Source: Hydrogenophaga crassostreae (lineage in GTDB: Bacteria; Pseudomonadota; Gammaproteobacteria; Burkholderiales; Burkholderiaceae_C). From it: a stretch of DNA of 64,000 nt. The notes under the pieces were generated by a model. The model made no database searches. It had not been told where the DNA came from and saw nothing but the letters and a program-made list of their open reading frames with translations. Below, in pieces: positions 42,554 through 50,769 of this stretch (the stretch's first letter is position 1; each line of letters begins with the position of its first letter). The DNA lies in assembly GCF_001761385.1 (NCBI RefSeq), contig NZ_CP017476.1, forward strand, positions 1,167,501 to 1,231,500, in the 5' to 3' direction. A program made the position numbers and the translations under genes.

Positions 42554-43591
42554 GTGTTGAGTTCGCGCACCATCGAGTTTTGGTCTTGGCGATTGTTCGC
42601 CGTGGCTTTGGTGGTGTCGCTGGGCGTGAGCTGGTGGGACTACCCGCAACGCTGGCACACGCCGGGATATTGGCTGCGCAATCTGATCATGTACTGGCTC
42701 TACTGGTCGCCTAGACTGGCCGGAGTGTTCATGTTGACCGGGTTTGTGAGCCGGGCCTGGAACACGCGTGGCGGGCGTCGCTTGCTGGCGATGCTGATGA
42801 GTGTGGGTGTGATGATTGGTCTGTGGTCGTCCCTGGTCGAGCCTCAGCAACTGCAAGTGCGCGAAACCGTGCTCACCGGCCTGCCCGAAGGTGCCGAGCC
42901 GGTGCGCCTAGCCGTGATCTCGGATGTGCACTGGGGCCTCTTCTTTCGCGACAGTCAGCTCCAAGGTCTGGTCGACAAACTCAATACGCTGGAAGTCGAT
43001 GCCGTTCTCGTTGCTGGTGACTGGACCCACGAGCCACCGCTTGATCTCAAAACCGGTCTGGCACCTCTCGCGAGCATTCGCCACCCGGTGTACGGGGTGA
43101 TGGGCAACCACGATGTTGAGGCCCCGGGGCCGCCACTCACCGAAGCTCTGCGGGAAGCCCTGAAAGCCAACGGCGTTCAAATGCTGGAAGGGCGCATGGT
43201 GACCTGGAAAGGTTGGGAGCTGGTTGGTCTGGACGATCAATGGGGCGGCTCGCCAGGGCCACAAGTGGCGGCTTTGTGGCCCAATGAGCGCGGCCACGAT
43301 CGGCCGCAGCCCTCCAGAAGAATCGTGCTCGCGCACCAGCCGGACACGCTGGCCTTGTTGCCCGAGCAGGGCGCGTTTTTGGCCATCGCCGGCCATACCC
43401 ATGGTGGACAGATCTGGATTCCCGGGCTCACACCCTGGTGGCTTCGCAACACCAACAGTGAGCAATCTTGGTGGAATGGTTTGTATTCGACGCGTGTCGG
43501 CCCCGTTTTCGTGACACCGGGCGTGGGAACCGTTGGCTTGCCAGCCCGCCTGGCGGTGCCCCCCATGATCGATGTGATCGAGTTGCGTTGA
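42554..43591 (+). CDS. Membrane-anchored metallophosphoesterase
   Basis: 345 residues. The N-terminal ~100 residues hold three hydrophobic helices (FAVALVVSLGVSW, LIMYWLYWSPRLAGVFMLTGF, LLAMLMSVGVMIGLW), followed by the calcineurin-like phosphoesterase domain: ISDVHWG, AGDWTHE, VMGNHDV and IAGHTHGGQ are the five-part metal-binding set. This matches the YkuE/YaeI type of membrane-bound metallophosphoesterase; some hydrolyse lipid-linked UDP-sugars or phosphodiesters, but the substrate here is unknown. The start is GTG 42554, 11 bases after lysS. Confidence 0.9.
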   Translation: MLSSRTIEFWSWRLFAVALVVSLGVSWWDYPQRWHTPGYWLRNLIMYWLYWSPRLAGVFMLTGFVSRAWNTRGGRRLLAMLMSVGVMIGLWSSLVEPQQLQVRETVLTGLPEGAEPVRLAVISDVHWGLFFRDSQLQGLVDKLNTLEVDAVLVAGDWTHEPPLDLKTGLAPLASIRHPVYGVMGNHDVEAPGPPLTEALREALKANGVQMLEGRMVTWKGWELVGLDDQWGGSPGPQVAALWPNERGHDRPQPSRRIVLAHQPDTLALLPEQGAFLAIAGHTHGGQIWIPGLTPWWLRNTNSEQSWWNGLYSTRVGPVFVTPGVGTVGLPARLAVPPMIDVIELR

Positions 43592-43910
43592 ATCAGTCAG
43601 GCGCCCTGAATGCGCCTCAGGAGCAGACAGCCATCGGGTGCAACCCTTCTGATGCGGGTTTAAAACCCATGTGCCATAGTCAACGTGGACGCGAGGCTGG
43701 CAGCAAGAGGTCTTTTATTCAGTGACCAACCATCAGGAGCGTTCGCCGGTATTTCGCAGGGAGTTGATCAACATGGCCGTGCGTGCTGATGGCTCCTTGG
43801 ATGGCGGGACTTGTTTCCGGGTGCGGGCTTGCCCTATTTGTGAACAGAAGAGATCAAAGGCCGGCGCGGTGCATTCAAGAACAGGATTTATTGAGAAGGT
43901 GGTGACGAAA
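43592..43910 (+). other. speD leader region with palindrome and in-frame open extension
   Basis: 319 bases without an assigned gene. It contains a short GC hairpin just after the metallophosphoesterase stop (43599-43617), a 13-base palindrome GGGTTT-A-AAACCC at 43656-43668, and an open frame in phase with speD from GTG 43722. The latter encodes about 63 residues with CFRVRACPICEQ before the speD ATG. The in-frame stretch is not typical of SpeD and was not included in the gene. Confidence 0.4.
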
Positions 43911-44315
43911 ATGCAAAAAGAGGAAGCCCTGCTTGTTCAGGAAAAAGATTATTTCATCACGCGCGGCGAGAAACGCTACGCGGGAATTCACCTGCTGATT
44001 GATTTGTATGGCGCTTCGCACCTCAGTGACATTGCCTACATTGAAAAGACCATGCGGCATTGTGTAGAAGCTGCGCAGGCCACCCTGCTGCACATGCATC
44101 TGCACCGGTTCGAGCCCGATGGGGTGAGCGGTGTGGCGGTGCTCGCCGAAAGCCATATCTCGGTGCACACCTGGCCTGAAAGCCGCTACGCTGCTTTTGA
44201 TGTTTTCATGTGTGGCGACACACATCCGGAAGTTTGCATCGAAATCATGCGCGAGGCCTTCGAGGCAGAGCGTATCGATGTGCAGGAAATCTTGAGAGGA
44301 GAAGTTGATGAGTGA
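43911..44315 (+). CDS. speD: S-adenosylmethionine decarboxylase proenzyme (class 1B)
   Basis: 134 residues. ESHISVHTWPE holds the self-cleavage site between Glu80 and Ser81, which becomes the pyruvoyl cofactor; His86 and Cys101 are at the spacing of the processing and proton-donor residues of the Thermotoga enzyme. It makes decarboxylated SAM, the aminopropyl donor for polyamines. ATG 43911 fits the class 1B length; a longer in-frame form from GTG 43722 is open. The stop overlaps speE by eight bases. Confidence 0.94.
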   Translation: MQKEEALLVQEKDYFITRGEKRYAGIHLLIDLYGASHLSDIAYIEKTMRHCVEAAQATLLHMHLHRFEPDGVSGVAVLAESHISVHTWPESRYAAFDVFMCGDTHPEVCIEIMREAFEAERIDVQEILRGEVDE

Positions 44316-45183
44316 TTTCAAATGGTGGCATGAACGGTCTGATGGACATGGCATCACCACCTCGGTGGAAGTCAAGTTGTTGCACTCGGAGCAAAGCCCG
44401 TACCAGCTCATCGAAATCTACGACCACCAGTCGTTTGGCCGGTTGCTGGTGCTCGATGGCTACATTCAGGCCAGCCAGGCCGATGAGTTCATCTACCATG
44501 AGATGGCGGTGCACGTGCCGCTCCTTGGGCGTGAGCGCAAAGACGCTTCGGTGCTTGTCATCGGTGGCGGCGAAGGCGGCATCGTGCGCGAAAGCCTCAA
44601 ACACGATTTTGTGACCAGCGTCACCATGGTCGAAATCGACCAGCGCGTGGTGGATCTGGCGAGCGAGTACCTGGCCGTCAATGGTGATTACAAAGACCCC
44701 CGCGTCACGCTCATCATCGACAATGCGGCGAACTTTGTCAGCCAGGCGCTCAAAGACGGCAAAACCTATGACCTGATCGTGCTCGACCTGACCGAGCCCG
44801 TTGGCCCATCGTCTTGTCTGTTCACCGAAAAGTTTCTGACGGAAGTGGTTTCTCTGGTGTCGGAAACCGGCGTGATCCTGGATTCGGACAGCATCTACCT
44901 GTCCAAAACCGGTGGTGATTTCCTGCAAGAAGTCAGCGGCGATGGCGACAACCTGGTGACCGTGATGCAGCGCACCAAAATCTTGCCGCACATCGACGTC
45001 TATCACACCAACATCCCGCTGTACCCCGGCGCGGATTTCGGCTTTTTCCTCTACAGCCGTGACGGCGTTTCACTGCGCCATCCTGTCAAGCCGTTTGAGG
45101 GCAAACATTACAACGCCGAGGTGCATACGGCTTCTTTCGCGTTGCCCAACTGGCAAAAAGAATGGCTGATGCCCAAAGGTTGA
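44308..45183 (+). CDS. speE: Spermidine synthase family aminopropyltransferase
   Basis: 291 residues. VLVIGGGEGGIVRESLKH is the SAM-type cofactor loop and LDLTEPVGPSSCLFTEKF the catalytic loop. Typical spermidine synthases read GGGDGG and DSTDPxGP; here the second Asp of each is Glu, while the first catalytic Asp of the DLTEP loop is kept. Putrescine to spermidine is the default call, but a variant acceptor is possible. GAGAGGAG lies 6 bases before ATG 44308, which is inside the end of speD, so the two genes are coupled. A terminator follows. Confidence 0.92.
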   Translation: MSDFKWWHERSDGHGITTSVEVKLLHSEQSPYQLIEIYDHQSFGRLLVLDGYIQASQADEFIYHEMAVHVPLLGRERKDASVLVIGGGEGGIVRESLKHDFVTSVTMVEIDQRVVDLASEYLAVNGDYKDPRVTLIIDNAANFVSQALKDGKTYDLIVLDLTEPVGPSSCLFTEKFLTEVVSLVSETGVILDSDSIYLSKTGGDFLQEVSGDGDNLVTVMQRTKILPHIDVYHTNIPLYPGADFGFFLYSRDGVSLRHPVKPFEGKHYNAEVHTASFALPNWQKEWLMPKG

Positions 45184-45210
45184 ACTCAGCCAGTTGACTG
45201 CCGGTTTGAT

Positions 45211-45244
45211 AAAGGCTGCCCTCGGTCATAGGGGCAGCCTTTTT
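45211..45244 (+). terminator. Rho-independent terminator of speDE
   Basis: AGGCTGCCC pairs with GGGCAGCCT across a short loop, with five Ts after on the plus strand and three As before. It lies 28 bases after the speE stop and could weakly serve the converging YitT gene. Confidence 0.9.
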
Positions 45245-45286
45245 GCCATCCGTGTCACCGCCAGCTTTGGCAAGGCGTTCAGGCGC

Positions 45287-46006
45287 TCAAACGCCCAGGT
45301 AGCGCCCGGGCCGGTGGTTGAGCGCAAGGATGGCGCCAATGGCGACAGCGCCCACCACCGATTGCGCCACGCGCTCGGCCGGCACGACCATCAGGGCGGT
45401 GAGCACCACCACGATGTCGACCGACATCTGCACCTTCCCGGCACTGAAGCCCTTGGCCTGCTGCAGCCATTGCGCCAGGATGTTGACCCCGCCCACGCTG
45501 GCGTGGTGTCGCAGCAGGGCCAGCAGACCGAAACCGATCAAAAATCCGCCCAACACCGAGGCGAGCCAGGGGTTGAGAAACTCAAAGCGCACCAACTTGG
45601 GCGCCACAGCGGTACACACCGAGACCAGTGCCACGGCGAAAAAGCTCTTGAAGGTGAATTCCCGTCCAAGCTGGAACCACGACAGCACAAAGAACGGCAG
45701 GCTGAAAAGGAAGAAGAACAGCCCGAAGTTGAGGCCCGTGGCGTATTTGGCGAGAAATGCCACGCCCGCCACACCGCCGGTGAGCAGGCCAGCGTGGGCA
45801 AACATGGTCATGCCCAGCGCCACGAAAAGAGAGCCCGCAATGAGCGCGTGGGCGTCTTCAAGCCAGGTGTGGAGCAGCCGGGCGGCCCCGGCTGGACGGG
45901 GAACGGATTTGGCGGCGCTGGCTTTGGAGCGGCTGGGTTTGCCGCTGCGGTGGCTGTGCGCCCGCCTTTTGAGCGAGGTGACGGTATGGGCCATGCAGGC
46001 CTGCAT
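45287..46006 (-). CDS. YitT-family membrane protein
   Basis: 239 residues. About five hydrophobic helices after a basic N-terminus of 45 residues (SLKRRAHSHRSGKPSRSKA). GGVAGVAFLAKYATGLNFGLFFFLF and GGFLIGFGLLALLRHHASVGGVNILA in outline are YitT/DUF161 blocks. Function not known; inner membrane. The C-terminal DUF2179 cytoplasmic domain of long YitT proteins is missing, so this is the short form. Start 46006 or ATG 45994. The 160 bases to the LysR gene show nothing clear. Confidence 0.85.
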   Translation of the reverse strand: MQACMAHTVTSLKRRAHSHRSGKPSRSKASAAKSVPRPAGAARLLHTWLEDAHALIAGSLFVALGMTMFAHAGLLTGGVAGVAFLAKYATGLNFGLFFFLFSLPFFVLSWFQLGREFTFKSFFAVALVSVCTAVAPKLVRFEFLNPWLASVLGGFLIGFGLLALLRHHASVGGVNILAQWLQQAKGFSAGKVQMSVDIVVVLTALMVVPAERVAQSVVGAVAIGAILALNHRPGRYLGV

Positions 46007-46166
46007 GCACAGAGCGTGCCGCCCTGTTGTGGTGCCTGGCCCGGGCAGGTCTGGTCAACAGTGCACAACCAGTCGATAGGGGTGACGCTTGCTGAGTTGA
46101 AGGGGCAACAGTTCTTCGGCCCGGAGCCGCCCTCCATCAGGTCCGAACGCCGGGTCGCTCAAGGCC

Positions 46167-47039
46167 TCAAGCCAATCCCTGTGCCAGCATCTCGAACACC
46201 ACCCTGATCCGCCGCGAGGTGCGCAGTTCGCGGTGGGTGACCAGCCAGATCGGGAATTGCACGGGCGGCACTTCATCGAGCACCCGCACCATGCCCGGGG
46301 TCTGGTTCGCGATCTCGTCCATCATCACGCCAATGCCCATGCCCTGGCGCACCAGGGCCCAGTGGGCCACGGTGTGGTCAGCGTAGCAACTGAAACTCGC
46401 TTCGCTCAGGGGCAAGCCGTGCTGGCGCAGGTAGGCCAGAAACCGGCCTGAGCGGTCGGAACCGACGAAGGGCAGATGGGCGGCTTCTTCGGTGGTGCGC
46501 GGATGGCCGTGGGTCTTGATCCAGCTCTCAGCCGCATAGAAGTTCGCAGCGGCCTCGCGGATCAGCCGCGCGATGAGCTCGGGCTGCTCGGGCTTGACAT
46601 GGCGCACGGCAATGTCAGCCTCGCGGCGCAGCAGGTCGCTGAGTGCGTTGGACGCAATCACTTCGATCGCAATGCCCGGCTCCTGCTCATGCAGTTGCTG
46701 TACCAGTGGGGGCAGCAGGTAGGCGGCCACGGCGTCGCTTGCCGAGACCGAGACCACGCCGCCCAAAGCTTCGGAGCGCCCGGTGGCCGCCAGGCGCAGG
46801 GCATCGGCAGCAGAGCCCATGGCGCGCGCATGTTCCAGCAGGTCGAGCCCGGTGGCAGTGAGTGCCATGGTCTTGCCCACCCGTTCGAACAAGGTCACGC
46901 CCATGCGCAGCTCGATGGCGGCGACCTGCCGACTCAGGGTCGGCTGGGTCAGGCCGAGCTTGCGGGCGGCGGCCGACAGCGAGCCGGTTTCGGCGGTCTC
47001 CAGAAAAGCCTTGAGCTGGTTCCAGTCGAGTTGATCCAT
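46167..47039 (-). CDS. LysR-family transcriptional regulator
   Basis: 290 residues. The N-terminal winged helix (FLETAETGSLSAAARKLGLTQPTLSRQVAAIE) is followed by a LysR substrate-binding domain (VSVSASDAVAAYLLPPLV, AHLPFVGSDRSGRFLAYLRQHG). ATG 47039 was chosen because the conserved WNQLKAFLE begins just after; extra codons upstream are not protein-like. It diverges from the methyltransferase gene across 105 bases that include GCGATTTATCGC, a good candidate LysR site. It probably controls that gene and its own; the ligand is unknown. Confidence 0.92.
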   Translation of the reverse strand: MDQLDWNQLKAFLETAETGSLSAAARKLGLTQPTLSRQVAAIELRMGVTLFERVGKTMALTATGLDLLEHARAMGSAADALRLAATGRSEALGGVVSVSASDAVAAYLLPPLVQQLHEQEPGIAIEVIASNALSDLLRREADIAVRHVKPEQPELIARLIREAAANFYAAESWIKTHGHPRTTEEAAHLPFVGSDRSGRFLAYLRQHGLPLSEASFSCYADHTVAHWALVRQGMGIGVMMDEIANQTPGMVRVLDEVPPVQFPIWLVTHRELRTSRRIRVVFEMLAQGLA

Positions 47040-47144
47040 ACAGAAATGTATATCTTCACTGCGATTTATCGCAATTCCCTGCGGCAGCTTGCATGGGTAG
47101 CATGCAGGCACCGCCCTTCAACGGGCCCCTGTTCAAGGTTTCAC

Positions 47145-47843
47145 ATGCCGCTATCAGCCCTCTCTTCATCCTCCGATCCCCATGCTTTTTCCGAGGCGAC
47201 TGCCCCGAGCGCCCGCAAGGCACGCTTCTGGGACCGCGCCGCGCGCAAATACGCCGCGGACCCAATCGCCGACCTGCCAGGCTACGAGGCCACGATTCGG
47301 CGCGTGCAGTCGTTGCTTTCACCGGACCAGAACGTGCTGGAGATCGGCTGCGGCACCGGCTCCACGGCCCTGCGCCTGGCACCGCACACCCGGCGCCTGC
47401 TGGCCACCGACGTGTCCGCGAGCATGATCGCCATCGCCAGGGAGAAGCTGGCGGCCGAGCCCATTCCCGAGTTGAGCTTTGCGGTGGCCGACGCCGATGC
47501 GCCGGCGGGCGGGCCAGGCGAATACGACGCTGTGCTGGCCTTCAACCTGCTGCACCTGGTGACCGACCTTGACGGCGCCCTGACCGCTGCGACGCAGGCC
47601 TTGAAGCCGGGCGGGCTGCTGATCTCCAAGACGGCCTGCATCTCCGAGATGAACCCGCTGGTGCCCCGCCTCGCATTGCCCTTGATGTGCGCCATCGGCA
47701 AGGCGCCGCATGTGCTGTGTTTTGACGAACGAGCGCTGACGGCGGCCTTCCTGCGCCAGGGACTGGAGATCGTTTCGGTCGAACGCCACGGCACCCGGGG
47801 CAAGGACATACGGGTCTTCATCGTTGCCCGCAAGCCGACCTGA
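47145..47843 (+). CDS. SAM-dependent methyltransferase (class I)
   Basis: 232 residues. VLEIGCGTGSTALRLA is motif I, LATDVSASMIAIAREKL motif II, and AVADADAPAGGPGEYDAVLAFNLLHLV motifs III-IV. It resembles UbiE/Coq5-like or small-molecule methyltransferases found beside LysR genes; the target is not evident. ATG 47145 follows a weak AAGG; the frame is open far upstream but overlaps the divergent LysR gene. It is followed by the P-loop kinase 40 bases downstream. Confidence 0.88.
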   Translation: MPLSALSSSSDPHAFSEATAPSARKARFWDRAARKYAADPIADLPGYEATIRRVQSLLSPDQNVLEIGCGTGSTALRLAPHTRRLLATDVSASMIAIAREKLAAEPIPELSFAVADADAPAGGPGEYDAVLAFNLLHLVTDLDGALTAATQALKPGGLLISKTACISEMNPLVPRLALPLMCAIGKAPHVLCFDERALTAAFLRQGLEIVSVERHGTRGKDIRVFIVARKPT

Positions 47844-47883
47844 CGCGCGCCGCCGAGCCTGTCGATGTCAGACAATCCGTCGC

Positions 47884-48591
47884 ATGAAAGACCAAGCTGA
47901 CTCGATCAAGGCGCCTCGCCGAAGGCTGGTGATTTTTGAAGGGATCATGGGCTCGGGCAAGTCAACCTCGACCCGTTGGCTGGCGCAGCGTCTCGCGGCT
48001 CAGGGCATCGAGGCCCGTATCCAGGTTGAACGACAGTATCCGCATCCGTTGCGGGCAACCGATTTCGCCGCCGATTGGTTCAAGCCTTGGCTGGACATGA
48101 CGGCCGAGGAACTGGCGAACCGCCGGCTTGCGCTGTGGAGAAAATTCGTGGAGGAAGCCCAGGGGTCAGAGGCTGTTCACGTGGTCGATGGCCAGTTGTT
48201 CCACGGGGACCTGACGAACATGTTTCTCATGAACATGCCGCCTGAAGCCATCGCTCAGAATGTGCAGGCCCTGGCCAGGATCATCCGGCCGATGTGTCCG
48301 CTGTTGGTCTATTTCTACCAGTCTGACGTTGACCGAGCCATCCGCTTGACGGCGGCCGAGCGCGGAGATGAGCTTGGCGTGCGCTACCAGGTGGACTGGA
48401 AACTCAACTACGCCTATGCGGTCGACCGTGGTCTCGAAGGTTTGGATGGACTGTCCAGCCTATACGTTGACTATCGGCGGCTGACAGACAGGCTGTTTGA
48501 GGAACTCACCATCGACAAAATCGCCCTGGAGAACTCGGGCCGTGACTGGGCGACGTACCATGCCCGTATCGAAGACGCTCTTGGTTTCTGA
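47884..48591 (+). CDS. P-loop nucleotide kinase-like protein (thymidylate/deoxynucleoside kinase fold)
   Basis: 235 residues. A Walker A FEGIMGSGKSTSTRWLA near residue 20 is followed by the RIQVERQYPHPLRATDF region, a VVDGQLFHGDLTNMFLMN acidic motif and YFYQSDVDRAIRLTAAERGDE, all in the order seen in thymidylate and deoxynucleoside kinases (TMP-kinase fold). The usual TMP kinase LID arginines are not obvious, so it may be a relative with another substrate. ATG 47884 is used. Its neighbours give no pathway hint; it sits between the methyltransferase and the urease block. Confidence 0.7.
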   Translation: MKDQADSIKAPRRRLVIFEGIMGSGKSTSTRWLAQRLAAQGIEARIQVERQYPHPLRATDFAADWFKPWLDMTAEELANRRLALWRKFVEEAQGSEAVHVVDGQLFHGDLTNMFLMNMPPEAIAQNVQALARIIRPMCPLLVYFYQSDVDRAIRLTAAERGDELGVRYQVDWKLNYAYAVDRGLEGLDGLSSLYVDYRRLTDRLFEELTIDKIALENSGRDWATYHARIEDALGF

Positions 48592-48726
48592 CGCCAGTGG
48601 TGCATGGCGCGAAGGCCATCGTTCATTCACCCTGCCTCAGGATCAGGCAGCGGGTATTGGGGGGGGCCTGCCTTTTGCCCCTGTCGCTGGCGGTTCGTGG
48701 CCAGAGGGCCCATCTTCGTCCCAACC

Positions 48727-49398
48727 TCAAGCAACGGCGGCAGACCCAGCCGTCAACATCCCCCGCGTCTCGATAAACCGCACCACCGTGTCCAACCCAT
48801 CCAGCGTCTTGAGGTTGGTCATGACCCAGGGGCGGCGTTCGGCGTCGGGGCGCATGCGGTCGGTGTCGGCGCGCATCACGTCGAGGTTGGCGCCGACATG
48901 GGGCGCCAGGTCGGTTTTGTTGATCACGAAGAGGTCGCTCTTGGTGATGCCGGGGCCGCCTTTGCGCGGGATTTTTTCGCCGGCGGCGACGTCGATCACA
49001 TAGATCGTCAAATCGCTCAGCTCGGGGCTGAAGGTGGCGGCGAGGTTGTCGCCGCCGGATTCGATGAAGACGATATCGGCGTTGGGATGCTCCTTGAGCA
49101 TGCGGTCGATGGCCTCCAGGTTGATCGAGCAGTCTTCGCGGATCGCGGTGTGCGGGCAGCCACCGGTCTCCACGCCCATGATGCGGTCGGCGGGCAGGGC
49201 GCCGCTCACGGTGAGCAGGCGCTGGTCTTCCTTGGTGTAGATGTCATTCGTGATGGCGATCAGGTCGTATTGCTCGCGCATGGCCTTGCAGAGCATTTCG
49301 AGCAGGGTGGTTTTGCCGGAGCCGACCGGGCCGCCAATGCCCACGCGCAGCGGGGGGAGGGACTTGGTGCGGTTGGGAACATTGTGTAGAGAGGTCAT
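48727..49398 (-). CDS. ureG: Urease accessory GTPase UreG
   Basis: 223 residues. P-loop GIGGPVGSGKTTLLEML, then TNDIYTKEDQ, metal-binding GVETGGCPHTAIRED (Cys-Pro-His) and GTPase NKTDLAPHV. UreG uses GTP with UreF and UreD to deliver nickel to urease. ATG 49398 (MTSLHNVPNRTK) is used, the longer frame crossing the dispersed repeat. Last gene of the leftward urease operon; a repeat separates it from ureF. Confidence 0.97.
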   Translation of the reverse strand: MTSLHNVPNRTKSLPPLRVGIGGPVGSGKTTLLEMLCKAMREQYDLIAITNDIYTKEDQRLLTVSGALPADRIMGVETGGCPHTAIREDCSINLEAIDRMLKEHPNADIVFIESGGDNLAATFSPELSDLTIYVIDVAAGEKIPRKGGPGITKSDLFVINKTDLAPHVGANLDVMRADTDRMRPDAERRPWVMTNLKTLDGLDTVVRFIETRGMLTAGSAAVA

Positions 49399-49440
49399 GG
49401 CGGCTGAGTGTTTGGGATGATGGAGAGGGACTTTCCAGCG

Positions 49441-49520
49441 CGCGCCGTGGAACCGGCTTGGCCGGGCCACTGGCGCGGTCCCCCACGCAGGGGGAAGACG
49501 CGAAGCGGCGCAGGGGGTGT
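49441..49520 (+). repeat. Dispersed GC-rich intergenic repeat, copy 6 (between ureF and ureG)
   Basis: CGCGCCGTGGAACCGGCTTG, GCCGGGCCACTGGCGCGG, CCCCC...GGGGG stem, GACGCGAAGCGGCGCAGGGGG. It lies in the 126-base gap between ureF and ureG, transcribed antisense to its listed direction. It matches the copies at 21074 and 26917 in block order. Confidence 0.88.
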
Positions 49521-49524
49521 TTTT

Positions 49525-50241
49525 CTACGATCTGAACAGTCTCGAGTATTGGGTTTCGTGTTGTGCGGAAAGAATCGCGAGCAGGGGTGTGAATGCCTGA
49601 CGGGTGTCGTCGGTGAGGCTCAGGGCCTGTTGCACGGCGGCGGGCATGGCGAGCGCCAGTTTTGCCAAGATGCGCTGGCCGGCGCTCTGGCCCAGGGGCA
49701 CAGATTTGATGGCGGCTTGCACCATGTTTTCAGCCCAGCTAAAACCATAGGTCAACAGCGCATCGCCCACGCGGGCTTCGCTGTGGGCGATGGCGCAGGC
49801 CATGGCCACGGGATAGCTGGGCGGGTCGAGTTCGGCGCTTTTCAGTTGTTCGTAAATGCCGTTGCCCAGCTCGCCCAGGGACAGTGCCCACGTTTGCAGC
49901 GAGCGGCCCATTTGCTCGGCCTGCAAACGAAATTCCTGCGTCTCGCGGGTTTGAAGAATCCAGTCGTTGAGTTCGGTGACGCGGCGCAGATTGCCTTCGC
50001 GCCAGGCGGGAATGGCCTGCGCCACCACCGCCATGTCGCTGCGCGCCAAACCGAGGTGCAGCTGGTCGAGCACCCATTCGGCGGCGCTGGCCTCATCGCT
50101 CACCAGGCCGCTCTCCACCGCGGCTTCCAGGCCTTCGGAATACGAAAATCCGCCGACCGGCAAGGTGGGCGAAGCCAGCCACAGCAGTTGCAGCAAGCCG
50201 GCGCTGCTGGGGCCTGGCTCAGGCATGCGCGTGATCGCCAT
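49525..50241 (-). CDS. ureF: Urease accessory protein UreF
   Basis: 238 residues. LLQLLWLASPTLPVGGFSYSEGLEAAVESGLV in outline is the UreF opening, with a DMAVVAQAIPAW block and the C-terminal HETQYSRLFRS typical of the family. UreF, with UreD, forms the platform that recruits UreG for nickel insertion. ATG 50241 (or 50226) overlaps the end of ureE by 23 or 8 bases, so it is coupled to ureE. A dispersed repeat lies between its stop and ureG. Confidence 0.95.
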   Translation of the reverse strand: MAITRMPEPGPSSAGLLQLLWLASPTLPVGGFSYSEGLEAAVESGLVSDEASAAEWVLDQLHLGLARSDMAVVAQAIPAWREGNLRRVTELNDWILQTRETQEFRLQAEQMGRSLQTWALSLGELGNGIYEQLKSAELDPPSYPVAMACAIAHSEARVGDALLTYGFSWAENMVQAAIKSVPLGQSAGQRILAKLALAMPAAVQQALSLTDDTRQAFTPLLAILSAQHETQYSRLFRS

Positions 50242-50752
50242 GTGCGCCGTGGCTGTGCCCGCTGCTGTGTGAGTTCGGTTGGCCGTAGGCGCCGGATTCC
50301 GGCTCGAAGCTGGCGCGGATTTCTTCCACGTTGAGGTGCATGGCGCGCAGCATCTCGGCCAACACGTGGTCGGGCTCGATCTTCAGGTGATCGGGTTTGA
50401 GTTCGATGGGCACATGGCGGTTGCCGAGGTGGTAAGCGGCGCGCATGAGGTCGAAGGCGCCGTGGTCGTGGCTGTGCCCATGGTCATGGGCGGTGCAAGC
50501 GGTGATGCGCAACACGGCTTGCGGCGCGGCGATGACGCGGATGAAGGTGCCGGCGGTGGTGATCAACACATCGCCGCCGCGGATCACGGTGCCGCGTGGC
50601 AGGAACACGCCCACGCTGCGCCCTTCCGAAGTGGTCGCATCGAATCGGCTCTTTTGCCGCAGGTCCCAGTCGAGTTCGAGAAACGGCGCGCGGTTGACGA
50701 TCACGGCGGCCAGCCCCTGGCCTTGGGGGATGAGTTTGGAGACTTGTTGCAT
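50219..50752 (-). CDS. ureE: Urease accessory nickel metallochaperone UreE
   Basis: 177 residues. An N-terminal peptide-binding domain (SEGRSVGVFLPRGTVIRGGDVL) is followed by a nickel-binding domain (YHLGNRHVPIELKPDHL). A histidine-rich stretch HDHGHSHDHG lies mid-protein and a His-rich tail (SGHSHGAHGDHAHA) at the C-terminus; both can bind nickel. UreE brings nickel to the urease maturation complex. ATG 50752 is 17 bases after the ureC stop. The frame continues upstream antisense-free through ureC, but only this part is protein-like. Confidence 0.95.
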   Translation of the reverse strand: MQQVSKLIPQGQGLAAVIVNRAPFLELDWDLRQKSRFDATTSEGRSVGVFLPRGTVIRGGDVLITTAGTFIRVIAAPQAVLRITACTAHDHGHSHDHGAFDLMRAAYHLGNRHVPIELKPDHLKIEPDHVLAEMLRAMHLNVEEIRASFEPESGAYGQPNSHSSGHSHGAHGDHAHA

Positions 50753-50769
50753 GGGCAGTGAAGCGGGCT

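Noticed and set aside
43722..43910. Extending SpeD to GTG 43722
   Set aside because: Class 1B SpeD proteins start close to the MQKEEALL region; the extra 63 residues are unlike the family and there is no good ribosome site. Kept as a low-interest finding.
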